Source: Kitasatospora sp. NBC_00315 (lineage in GTDB: Bacteria > Actinomycetota > Actinomycetes > Streptomycetales > Streptomycetaceae). Taken from it: 64,000 nt of DNA. A program made the position numbers and the translations under genes. Shown one piece after another: positions 52,748-61,021 of this stretch (within the stretch, counting starts at the first letter, position 1; the number at the start of each line of letters is the position of its first letter). Location: positions 7,192,001 through 7,256,000 of the forward strand of contig NZ_CP108025.1 in NCBI RefSeq assembly GCF_041435095.1. The letters run 5' to 3'. The notes beneath the pieces are model-generated. The model was not told the origin of the DNA. It searched no databases and was given only the letters and a program-made list of their open reading frames with translations.

Positions 52748-53493
52748 TGCTGAGACACGCCGAGCCCGCCATGGGCACCGTCTTCTCCTTCGCCGTCCGC
52801 GACGCCGCACCCGCCGACCTGGCGCCGGCCCTGGCCGAACTGCACCGCCTCGACCGGATCTTCTCGACCTACCGGCCGCAGAGCGACATCAGCCGCCTGG
52901 CCCGGGGCGAGCTGACCGGCGCCCAGTGCGACCCGCTGGTGGCCGAGGCCCTCGACCACTGCGCCGTCGTGGAGCGGGAGACCGACGGCTACTTCTCGGT
53001 GTACGCCGGCGGCTCCCTCGACCCGTCCGGCTGGGTGAAGGGCTGGGCGATCGAACGCGCCTCCCGCCTGCTCACGGCCGCCGGGTTCCCGCACCACAGC
53101 GTGACCGGGGGAGGAGACGTCCAGACGGCGGGGGAGCCGGCCCCCGGACGGCCGTGGCGCATCGGCGTCGCCGACCCGGCGGCCCCGGGCGAACTGGCCG
53201 CCGTCGTGGAGGGCCACGGCCCGTTCGCGGTCGCCGGCTCCGGCACGGCGGAGCGCGGCCCGCACATCACCGACCCGCACACCGGGCGCCCGCCGGTCGG
53301 CGCCCTCTCGCTCACCCTGACCGGCCGCCACATCGCGCTCACCGACGCCCTCGCGACGGCGGCGTTCGCCATGGGGCCGGCGGCCGCCCTGCACTGGGCC
53401 GAGAAGCGGCCCGGCATAGAGGCCCTCGTGATCCTCACCGACGGCACCCGGCTGGGAACGTCCGGGCTGGGCGCCCTCCTCGCCCCTGCCTGA
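52747..53493 (+). CDS. apbE: FAD:protein FMN transferase (ApbE)
   Basis: 248 residues: AEPAMGTVFSFAV at the start, LDRIFSTYRPQSDISRL, SGWVKGWAIERAS, GGGDVQTAGEP, TDALATAAFAMG, the usual ApbE motifs. No lipobox or signal is seen, so it may act inside or use a cryptic signal. It flavinylates the FMN-binding protein encoded just upstream; start and stop codons overlap by one nucleotide (GTG at 52744 also in frame). Confidence 0.88.
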   Translation: MLRHAEPAMGTVFSFAVRDAAPADLAPALAELHRLDRIFSTYRPQSDISRLARGELTGAQCDPLVAEALDHCAVVERETDGYFSVYAGGSLDPSGWVKGWAIERASRLLTAAGFPHHSVTGGGDVQTAGEPAPGRPWRIGVADPAAPGELAAVVEGHGPFAVAGSGTAERGPHITDPHTGRPPVGALSLTLTGRHIALTDALATAAFAMGPAAALHWAEKRPGIEALVILTDGTRLGTSGLGALLAPA

Positions 53494-53785
53494 CCACCGC
53501 GACCACCCGAGCGCGAGCACGGGGGCCGTCTGCCCTCCCTGTCCTCCCCACGGACATGAGGCCAGTGGGTCACGAGACGGACCGGGCGGGGGGAAGTCGC
53601 AGGTTTCCCCGTGCGCCGGGGTGGCGAAGATCGTGGTGAGCGGCTCCGCCTCCGTGCTCAGGAGCCGGGCCGTGTCCGACACTTCGGGTCGGACCAGCGT
53701 GCGGCGTTGGGCATCCTCCCCGGCCTCCGGCCGGGCGGTGCCCCCGGCACCGGGTGAGATCCATCAAGCGATATGGGGAGGGCAC

Positions 53786-54784
53786 GTGCCAGACGACGCC
53801 TGTGTACTGGTGACGGGGGGGACCGGCTCGTTCGGCCAGGCGGTGGTCGAGCGGCTGCTGGCCGGCGACTGCGCCGAGATCCGGGTGTTCAGCCGGGACG
53901 AGGCCAAGCAGGACTTCATGCGCCGGCGGATCCGGGATGCCCGGGTCCGCTACATCATCGGTGACGTACGTGACTTCTCCGCCGTCCGCAGGGCCGGCCG
54001 GGGCGCCGACGTCGTGCTGCACGCGGCCGGCCTGAAGCAGGTTCCGGCCTGCGAGGACGCTCCGCTGGAAGCGGTGCGGACCAATGTCCTGGGCAGTTCG
54101 AACGTGCTGGATGCAGCCGAGTCGAACGGTGTGCGGTCCGTGGTGGCACTCAGCACCGGCAAGGCGGTGCATCCGGCCAGTGCCATGGGGATGTCCAAGG
54201 CCCTCATGGAGAAGCTGACCCAGGCGTACGCCCGCACCGCGGGAGCGGGCTCGCCGACGGTCTCCTGCGTCCGCTACGGAAACGTGATGTGTTCGCGCGG
54301 ATCGGTCATCCCGCTCTTCCTGGAGCAGATCCTCCGCGGTGAGCAGATCACCCTCACCGAGCCGCGCATGACACGGTTCCTCATGTCGCTGGAGGACTCC
54401 GTCGACCTCGTCCTGTGGGCGGTGCGACACGCGCGCCCGGGCGATGTCGTCATCGGCAAGGCGGCCGCCTGCACCATGGGGGACCTGGCCGGTGCGCTGC
54501 TTCGGCTGTTCGACCGCCCGGACAGCGTTCGCGTCGTCGGGGCCCGCCCGGGCGAGAGCCTGCACGAGGAACTGGTCGGCGCACAGGAGATGGCCCGGGT
54601 CGAGGACCTGGGGGACTACTTCCGGTTGCCCCTCGACGCCCCCGTGCGAGCGGACGGCGCAGAGCCGTACGACTCCTCGACGACCCGGCAGCTGAGCCTG
54701 GCGGAGCTGGAGGCCGTCCTGGCCGGGCTGCCGGAGGTCAAGGAAGCGTTGAGCACGGCCGGGCGCTCCCCGGCCGGCAGCTGA
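53786..54784 (+). CDS. PseB/FlaA1-like UDP-sugar 4,6-dehydratase/epimerase (SDR)
   Basis: 332 residues. NAD motif VTGGTGSFGQAVVERLL, FSRDEAKQDFM, HAAGLKQVPACE, LSTGKAVHPASAMGMSKALME, SVIPLFLEQI and MTRFLMSLEDSVDLVL follow CapD/FlaA1/PseB enzymes that act on UDP-GlcNAc. The catalytic Tyr is Met in MGMSK, as in the Ser-Met-Lys triad of WbpM-type members. First gene of the plus-strand arm of the cluster; likely supplies a deoxy-amino-sugar to the glycosyltransferase downstream (16 nt gap). Confidence 0.82.
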   Translation: MPDDACVLVTGGTGSFGQAVVERLLAGDCAEIRVFSRDEAKQDFMRRRIRDARVRYIIGDVRDFSAVRRAGRGADVVLHAAGLKQVPACEDAPLEAVRTNVLGSSNVLDAAESNGVRSVVALSTGKAVHPASAMGMSKALMEKLTQAYARTAGAGSPTVSCVRYGNVMCSRGSVIPLFLEQILRGEQITLTEPRMTRFLMSLEDSVDLVLWAVRHARPGDVVIGKAAACTMGDLAGALLRLFDRPDSVRVVGARPGESLHEELVGAQEMARVEDLGDYFRLPLDAPVRADGAEPYDSSTTRQLSLAELEAVLAGLPEVKEALSTAGRSPAGS

Positions 54785-54800
54785 GACGGCGGGGGCACGC

Positions 54801-56000
54801 GTGCGTGTTCTCTTCACCACCCTGCCCGGATACGGCCACGCCTACCCGATGATCCCCATCGCCACCGCTCTCCGGGACAGCGGCCACGACGTGCTGTTCT
54901 GCTGCGCCCCCGGGTTCGGCCGGGTGATCGGGCAGCACGGCTTCGCCACCCGGCCCTCCGGGATCGACTACCGCGTCGGGCAGGAGGCCGGTCTCGTTCC
55001 GTCCTGGCGTGCGGCCCGGGCGGCCGGGGACCGCAGTTATCCCTACACCGGCAAGGTGCTCGTGGAGTTCGCCTCCGCCGCGATGCTGCCCGATGTGCTG
55101 CGAACCGCCGAGTCGTGGCGACCCGACCTGATCGTGCGCGACGCCGTGGAGTTCTCCGGCTGCGTCGTGGGCGAGGCACTGGGCATCCCGCACGCCACCG
55201 GCCGGGACAACAGGTTCCTGTCGCCGGAGATCTGGCGGGCGGAGGCCGGAGCCGAACTCGACGCCCTGCGTGCCGCCGTCGGACTGCCGCCGGACCCAGG
55301 GTGCGCCATGCTCTACCGGCGTCTGGGGCTGGTGTCGATGCCGCCCTCGTTCGTGTCCGCCGTGGGCCCCGACGCGGCTCCTGACGCCCGCGAGTTCAAC
55401 GTCCATGTGAGCCCGACGATGAGGTTCGTCCAGCCGCGGGTGACGTGCGACCCGGCGCCCGCGCTGCCGGACCACCTCGTGAACGGCGACCGGCCGCTCG
55501 TCTTCGTCAGTCTCGGCACCATCATCCGGGACGACGACCTGCTGGACCGGATCGGTGCCACGGCGCGGACGCTGGGAGTGAACATCCTCATCGCGGTGGG
55601 TCCGCAGTCCGAGGGCGCGAACACCCCCCGCCCCCAGGTGACCTTCATGGCCAGGGTCCCGGTCGAGGAGGCCCTGCGGCGCAGCGCGGTGGTCATCACC
55701 ACGGGGGCCAGCGGGCTGACGGTCATGGCCCTGTCGCTGGGCAAACCGGTCCTCACCGTCCCTCTCGCCGCCGACCAGCCGATCAACGCACTGCGTTGTG
55801 AGGCACTGGGCGCGGGAGTCCGGGTCTCCCCGCAGGCCCCGACCGCGGAGTTCGCCGAGGCGCTGGGGCGGCTGCTGCACGACCCCGCCGCGGCCGCGGC
55901 GGCCCGCGCGATCGAGGCCGAGTGCCGGGCCCTGCCGACGCCCGACCAGGCCGTCGGGCTGCTGGCCGACCTGGTGGCGCAGGGCGGCACCGGGATCTGA
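54801..56000 (+). CDS. GT1-type (macrolide-like) glycosyltransferase
   Basis: 399 residues. N-terminal acceptor domain (FTTLPGYGHAYPMIPIATAL, DLIVRDAVEFSG), then GDRPLVFVSLGTI and the sugar-donor region VVITTGASGLTVMALSLGKP, LAADQPINA. The usual HxGxGT donor motif is TTGASGL here, so the phosphate-binding His is missing. Antibiotic GT fold, GTG start. Probably attaches the sugar made by the upstream enzyme. Confidence 0.82.
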   Translation: MRVLFTTLPGYGHAYPMIPIATALRDSGHDVLFCCAPGFGRVIGQHGFATRPSGIDYRVGQEAGLVPSWRAARAAGDRSYPYTGKVLVEFASAAMLPDVLRTAESWRPDLIVRDAVEFSGCVVGEALGIPHATGRDNRFLSPEIWRAEAGAELDALRAAVGLPPDPGCAMLYRRLGLVSMPPSFVSAVGPDAAPDAREFNVHVSPTMRFVQPRVTCDPAPALPDHLVNGDRPLVFVSLGTIIRDDDLLDRIGATARTLGVNILIAVGPQSEGANTPRPQVTFMARVPVEEALRRSAVVITTGASGLTVMALSLGKPVLTVPLAADQPINALRCEALGAGVRVSPQAPTAEFAEALGRLLHDPAAAAAARAIEAECRALPTPDQAVGLLADLVAQGGTGI

Positions 56001-56003
56001 ACG

Positions 56004-56037
56004 CGCGGGGGCCGGCCGCCGCAACCGTGCCCCCGCG
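56004..56037. terminator. Hairpin between convergent GT and P450 genes
   Basis: 9-bp arms CGCGGGGGC (56004-56012) / GCCCCCGCG (56029-56037), filling the 42-nt gap. Confidence 0.6.
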
Positions 56038-56042
56038 TCGTC

Positions 56043-57266
56043 CTACGCCCTCACTTCGACGGGCAGACGGGAGTAGCCGCGCATGTTGGCGCTCGGGCGC
56101 CGCTCGCCCGGACCGGCCGGCTCGATCGTCCGCAGGGTCAGCAGGGCGGAGAAGGCGGCTTCCATCTGGGCCAGGGCGAGTGGTGCGCCGAGGCAGTAGT
56201 GGATGCCCTGGCCGAAGGAGAGGGGCTGCGGTCCCACCCGGTCGGCCCGGAAGGACTGCGGCAGGCGGTAGCGGTCCGGGTCCCGATTGGCCGCGCCGAT
56301 GAGCGCCACCACCATGTCGCCCTCCTCGACCTTCTCCCGGCCCAGGGTCAACGGCGTGGTCGCATGCCTCCCGGTGCTCTGGACGGGCGGGTCGTGGCGC
56401 AGCACCTCCGTCACGGCTGCCGACAACGGGACCCGCCGCTCCCGCAGTGCGGCGAACTGCTCGGGGTGCTCCATCAGCACCGCGAGACCGTTTCCGAGGA
56501 GGCTGCTGACGGTCTGATAGCTCGCGTTGTAGATCTGGAAGACCAGCGGCACGGCCTCCTCCTCCGGCAGCGATCCGTCGGCCGAGGCCCGCGCGATGTG
56601 GGTGAGCAGGTCGTCCCCGTCCCCGGTCCGCCGCTCGGCGAGCAACTCGTCGAGGTAACCCGTGATCTCGTCCGTCGCACGGTCCGCGGCGCGGAGCTGC
56701 CGGGAGTCCGTCCCGCGCTCGAAGACCAGGTTGAAGGCGAGGATCTGCTGCCGGAAGTGACGGCGATCGGACCGGGGTATGCCGATGAACCGGCTGATCA
56801 CCTCGGTCGGAAGCAGGTCCGCGAAGTCGGTGACGAAGTCCGAACGGCCCCGGGAGGCCAGGTCCGCGACCAGGCCGTCAGCGATGCCCCGGACCACCGT
56901 GGCGCCGCTGGAGACGGCCCTGGAGGACGTGAACCGTCCTTGGAGAGCCCTGCGCAGCCGGCCGTGTCGCGGGGGATTGGCCATCAGCATCATCGACTCC
57001 AGCATCCGCAGCGCGCTGTGCCCACGCCACCGAGGCCCTCCCTTCTTCAGCCCGACCGCGTCCATGTCGTTCGCGAACCGCTGGTCCCGCAGGACGAGTT
57101 CGCACATGTCGTAGCCGGTCGCCACCCAGAGGCCGGCGTCCACCCGTACCGGCTCGCCCTCGGCGCGCAGGGCTTCGTACAGCGGATAGGGATCACCGGG
57201 CGGCGGGTCCGTCGCGAAGAGGAGGGAGAACAGCTGCGACGGGCTGAGACTGTCGGAGGCACTCAT
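56043..57266 (-). CDS. Cytochrome P450
   Basis: 407 residues. Heme-ligand motif LSFGQGIHYCLGAPLAL with Cys358; ExxR in VTEVLRHDPPV; substrate-contact MLMANPPRHGRLRR (C-helix). The I-helix reads IYNASYQTVSSLLG, where the usual acid-alcohol pair (E/D-T) is Gln-Thr and the conserved Gly is gone; this may alter O2 activation or mark an atypical reaction. ATG overlaps the GH3 stop (ATGA). Last gene of the minus-strand operon. Confidence 0.87.
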   Translation of the reverse strand: MSASDSLSPSQLFSLLFATDPPPGDPYPLYEALRAEGEPVRVDAGLWVATGYDMCELVLRDQRFANDMDAVGLKKGGPRWRGHSALRMLESMMLMANPPRHGRLRRALQGRFTSSRAVSSGATVVRGIADGLVADLASRGRSDFVTDFADLLPTEVISRFIGIPRSDRRHFRQQILAFNLVFERGTDSRQLRAADRATDEITGYLDELLAERRTGDGDDLLTHIARASADGSLPEEEAVPLVFQIYNASYQTVSSLLGNGLAVLMEHPEQFAALRERRVPLSAAVTEVLRHDPPVQSTGRHATTPLTLGREKVEEGDMVVALIGAANRDPDRYRLPQSFRADRVGPQPLSFGQGIHYCLGAPLALAQMEAAFSALLTLRTIEPAGPGERRPSANMRGYSRLPVEVRA

Positions 57267-58798
57267 GTACGGAGGTCGTCCTTCCTGCTCGGAACCCCGG
57301 CCGCCTGCTCCGGCACCGTTCCTGGTGATGGTGTGTCCTGCGGCCAGGCACGGCCGGACAGTGCCTCGGCGGCCGCGATGGCGTTGACCAGGGCGGCGCC
57401 GGAGGTGGCCAGCGCGCCGCCTCCGGTCAGCCGCAGGTCCTCGGGCAGGCCCATCGCCACCAGCGTGGTGTCGGGCCTCCGGTCGAGGAAGGCCGCGACG
57501 CAGCGGAGCTGCCACGGATCGCGGAAGGCGTCGCGCACGACGAGCACCAGCGGTGAGGCCCCCGCGGGTACCTCCGCCGCGGCCTCATCCGGGCGCCGGA
57601 TCTCATGGCCCGCGAGGAAGTCCAGCCGGGCGAGCACGGGGGCCAGGCCCCACCGGGCGGCGCCGACGGCCGACGAGGGCGCGCCGTGCAGCTCGACGAC
57701 GTACGGCGGTCCGGCGAGCCGGCAGTCCCCCCGGGAGCGGAGCGCGAGCCGGGCCGCGCGGAGCCCGACCCCGGCGTGGCCGCCGTGACCGCCCGGGACC
57801 GGCTGTGCGGCGGTCCACGCCCGCAGCCCGTTCACCCGCTCGGCCGCCTCCTCCAGTCTGCTCAGGGGGAGTTCTCCGTCCGCGACCGCCTGTCGGACCG
57901 CGGCGCGGATCTCCACGCACGGCTGCTCGCCGTCCCGTCCGCCGATGGCGACCAGGTCGACTCCGGCGACCCACGCCAGTACGGCGGCCCGCGCGGTGCC
58001 CCAGCGGTCGCGCAGCGCGCTCATGTCGATGCCGTCGCTGACCACCACGCCCCGGAACCCCATCTCCTCGCGCAGCAGTCCTCCGATGATCCGGGGACTG
58101 AGGGTGGCGGGCAGCGAGTCGAGTGCGGGATAGCGCACATGCGCGGTCATCACGGCCTTCACCCCGGCGTCGACCGCGGCACGGAACGGAACCAGGTCGC
58201 GTTCGCGCAGTGTCCGGGCACTGTGCGCAACGACGGGAAGGTCGTGGTGGGAGTCGGTCCGCGCCGATCCGTGACCGGGGAAGTGCTTGACCGCCGCCGC
58301 GACGCCGGCGTCCTGCAGACCGCGCAGGAACTGCACACCGTGCGCCGCCACCCGGTGTGGGTCGGTGCCGAACGAGCGCAGCCCGATGACCGGGCTGCGC
58401 TCGTCCGGGAGCAGGTCCAGACAGGGCGCGAAATCGAGGTTCACCTGGTGCGAGCGCAGATCACGGGCCATGGCCCCGGCGACGGACCTGGTCAGCACGG
58501 GGTCGTCGACCGAGCCCAGCGCGTGGTTCCCGGGGTAGGCGCTGCCGTGGTCGTAGCCGAGCCGGGTGACATCGCCGCCCTCCTCGTCGAGGCCGATCAG
58601 CAGGTCCTGCCGCATGGCCCGGAGCGGGTTGGTGATGCGTTCGGCGATCAGCCCGTCGGCGAGGCGGACGGTGCGCCCGAAGACCGCGATACCGGCCAGT
58701 CCGTCGTCCAGCGCCCGGCGGACCCAGTCCGGTGGGGAGCCCGCCACGTAGGCAGGCATGAGGCAGGCGTTGACGAGGCTGTCGGGGAGGGAGGTCAT
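57263..58798 (-). CDS. GH3 family beta-N-acetylhexosaminidase-like (NagZ-type) protein
   Basis: 511 residues. GLDEEGGDVTRL, AVKHFPGHGSARTDSHHDLP (Lys171-His-Phe-Pro-Gly-His, with the DSH catalytic His loop) and FRGVVVSDGIDMSALRD (nucleophile Asp255) are NagZ hallmarks. A C-terminal ~170-residue domain follows. No signal peptide, so it is intracellular. In a biosynthetic cluster it may trim or activate a glycosylated intermediate, or transfer GlcNAc-like sugars, rather than recycle cell wall. Confidence 0.85.
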   Translation of the reverse strand: MTSLPDSLVNACLMPAYVAGSPPDWVRRALDDGLAGIAVFGRTVRLADGLIAERITNPLRAMRQDLLIGLDEEGGDVTRLGYDHGSAYPGNHALGSVDDPVLTRSVAGAMARDLRSHQVNLDFAPCLDLLPDERSPVIGLRSFGTDPHRVAAHGVQFLRGLQDAGVAAAVKHFPGHGSARTDSHHDLPVVAHSARTLRERDLVPFRAAVDAGVKAVMTAHVRYPALDSLPATLSPRIIGGLLREEMGFRGVVVSDGIDMSALRDRWGTARAAVLAWVAGVDLVAIGGRDGEQPCVEIRAAVRQAVADGELPLSRLEEAAERVNGLRAWTAAQPVPGGHGGHAGVGLRAARLALRSRGDCRLAGPPYVVELHGAPSSAVGAARWGLAPVLARLDFLAGHEIRRPDEAAAEVPAGASPLVLVVRDAFRDPWQLRCVAAFLDRRPDTTLVAMGLPEDLRLTGGGALATSGAALVNAIAAAEALSGRAWPQDTPSPGTVPEQAAGVPSRKDDLRT

Positions 58799-59760
58799 CG
58801 GGAGGGCTCCGCCCGGGGGGACTGCGCCGGCGGCTGCCAGGCGGGCCAGCAGTCCGCGACGATGCGGTCGATGCCGGACCGGGTGGGCCGCCAGGCGAGG
58901 ACGTCGCGGGCCATCGAGATGTCCGCCAGGATGTCGGTCGGTTCGGACTGCGCGGGCAGGTGCCGGACCTGCAGCGGCCGCCCGGTCACGCGGCGCACCG
59001 CGGTCACGACGTCGACGACCGACAGCGGCGTGTCGTTGCCGATGTTCAGCACGACGTGGCGGCCGGCCTCGCAGACGCCCAGCGCCCGGGCGCACGCCTC
59101 CACCAGGTCCTCGACGTGCAGGTAGCCGCGCTGCGCCGTGCCGTCCCCGTTGATCTCCAGATACGGCCGGGCCCCGGCGGCGACGGCCAGGGCGGCGGGG
59201 ACCAGCCGCACCTGGTTGGTGTCCAGGGTGCCGGTGGCGTTGAACAGCCGCAGGGTCACCGCGCCGAGTGCGCCCGCGGCCGCGGCACGGGCCACGACCT
59301 GCTCCGCGGCCAGTTTGGTGGCGCCGTAGGGGTTCGTCGGAACGGTCGTCGCGCTCTCCGGGATGGGCTGGACCGCCTGGTCGCCGTACACGGCGCAGGA
59401 CGAGGCGAGGACGAAACGAACCGAACTGCCCTCCGGCCCGTGCCGTCGTGCCAGCGCCGCCACCAGGTTGACGGTTCCGCCCAGGTTCACCTCGCTGTAG
59501 CGCGACGCGTGCCGGAAGCTCTCGCGAACATCGCTGAGGCCCGCCAGGTGGACGACCCCGTCCAGCGGACCGGCCTGGGCCACCACCGCCTCGGCCTGCT
59601 CCTGGTCGGACAGGTCCGCCCGCAGGACGGTCGCCCCGTGGTGGCGGTACGGCAGCGCGCTGCGGTGCACCAGCGCCAGCACCTCGTGGCCGTCGCGGCG
59701 GAGCCGCCGCACGGCGTGGCGGCCTATGAAGCCGGCCGCGCCGGTGACGAGTACGCGCAT
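58795..59760 (-). CDS. NAD-dependent sugar-nucleotide epimerase/dehydratase
   Basis: 321 residues, extended SDR: VTGAAGFIGRHAVRRL (GxxGxxG), VVHLAGLSDV, LASSCAVYGD, NPYGATKLAAEQV (YxxxK) and RGYLHVEDLVEA as in GalE-like enzymes. It likely makes an NDP-sugar for the pathway. Stop overlaps the GH3 start; it starts one nt behind the upstream stop. Confidence 0.85.
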   Translation of the reverse strand: MRVLVTGAAGFIGRHAVRRLRRDGHEVLALVHRSALPYRHHGATVLRADLSDQEQAEAVVAQAGPLDGVVHLAGLSDVRESFRHASRYSEVNLGGTVNLVAALARRHGPEGSSVRFVLASSCAVYGDQAVQPIPESATTVPTNPYGATKLAAEQVVARAAAAGALGAVTLRLFNATGTLDTNQVRLVPAALAVAAGARPYLEINGDGTAQRGYLHVEDLVEACARALGVCEAGRHVVLNIGNDTPLSVVDVVTAVRRVTGRPLQVRHLPAQSEPTDILADISMARDVLAWRPTRSGIDRIVADCWPAWQPPAQSPRAEPSR

Positions 59761-59761
59761 G

Positions 59762-61021
59762 CTAGGTCCCCTTCGGTTCGCCGAACGTCAGTCGGTCGCG
59801 GAGATAGGCCAGTACGGTCCGCTCCGCGCGGGAGCCCGGCGAGAGCCGGGTGTAGTACGGCGCGACCACCGGCAGGTCGGGCCTGGGCCGGGACCAGATC
59901 CCGGTCGGACGCGTCGCGACGTCCTGTCTCAGCCCGTCGCGGACGATCCAGGTGTGCTTGGGCGGGAGCACGGCGGTGAGCCTGAAGCCCCGCTCCCGCA
60001 GCAGCGACTGAGCGTGGACCGCGGCGGGGTCCGTCAGCGGGACGTGAGCCACCGCGCAGCACACCGACAGCCGGTCGAGTCGCTCCAGGGCGTCGTCGAA
60101 GCTCAGCGGACCGTCGTCGTCCAGCGACACGGTGCCGTGGTTGTCGCGCTCCAGATCGGCCGAGGGCGGAACGGTCAGACGGGAACGCAGGTTTCGGGCG
60201 GCGCCGGTCGGGCCCACCCGCACGGGGATCTCGACGTCGAAACTGATGCGGCACAGCGCCGCGGCGAACTCGGCCTCGGCGCCGTCGGCGAAGTGCCAGG
60301 TGTCCGTGGAGCCGAGGGCCGCCCGCACGTCCTGCGGATCGCGGTTGCTCTCCCGGAACTCGGTCAGCTCCAGGACGCCGCCCTGCATCACGTACCACGG
60401 CGCGTACCCCCAGAAGCGCGACCGTACATGGTGGGTGTGGATGCGGTGAATCGCCTCGCCGCCTCGCACCGTCCCGGTGGAGGGCCGGTTGCGCGGGGTG
60501 AGGACCAGCGAGTGGAAGGCGTCCCGCAGGCTGCGCTCCCGGCCGTCCAGGTAGCCGAGAGTGCGCCACATGATGGGTGCCTTGGCGCCGAACTCAGCGC
60601 TGGTGCTGCCCGACCTGCACAGCTCGCCGTGCCCGGGGCCGAACTCGGCCTCCGCGTTGAGCACCGTCACGGTGCCCAGGGACGGGTGCCAGTCCGTGGG
60701 CAGTCTGCCGTCCCGGAGGGCGTCCCGCAGTCTGGCGATCTCCGGGGAGCCGCCCCAGAACCAGATCTGCTCCCGGTACTCCCGGACCTGCTCGGCGAGC
60801 CGCTCGACGGCGAACGAGTCGGTCCGGTAGTCCCCACGGTAGGTGTTCAGCAGGACACGCATCCGGGTCTCCACGGCGGCCGCCGCGGAGGCGGCGCTCT
60901 CCTGCGGCGTCACCGTGTTGAGGGCCGGATCGAACTCCGGCATCCGGGACAGCGCCGTCCGCAGATGCGCGATCAGGCCGTCGGCGCCCTCGTCCGGCAG
61001 ACAGAGCAGCGGCTCGCTCAT
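59762..61021 (-). CDS. Unrecognised 419-residue protein of the cluster
   Basis: No family recognised. Features seen: PLLCLPDEGADGLIAHLRTA at the start, acidic/aromatic QVREYREQIWFWGGSPEI, HTHHVRSRFWGYAPWYVMQ, FDDALERLDRLSVCCAVAHVPL and the end FRLTAVLPPKHTWIVRDGL, TRPTGIWSRPRP. The C-terminal ~120 residues (LLRERGFRLTAVLPP) vaguely recall the end of GNAT-type N-acyltransferases. No signal or membrane segment. Locked between the dual-PLP enzyme and the epimerase by 4-nt and 1-nt junctions, so it surely serves the same pathway. Confidence 0.7.
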   Translation of the reverse strand: MSEPLLCLPDEGADGLIAHLRTALSRMPEFDPALNTVTPQESAASAAAAVETRMRVLLNTYRGDYRTDSFAVERLAEQVREYREQIWFWGGSPEIARLRDALRDGRLPTDWHPSLGTVTVLNAEAEFGPGHGELCRSGSTSAEFGAKAPIMWRTLGYLDGRERSLRDAFHSLVLTPRNRPSTGTVRGGEAIHRIHTHHVRSRFWGYAPWYVMQGGVLELTEFRESNRDPQDVRAALGSTDTWHFADGAEAEFAAALCRISFDVEIPVRVGPTGAARNLRSRLTVPPSADLERDNHGTVSLDDDGPLSFDDALERLDRLSVCCAVAHVPLTDPAAVHAQSLLRERGFRLTAVLPPKHTWIVRDGLRQDVATRPTGIWSRPRPDLPVVAPYYTRLSPGSRAERTVLAYLRDRLTFGEPKGT

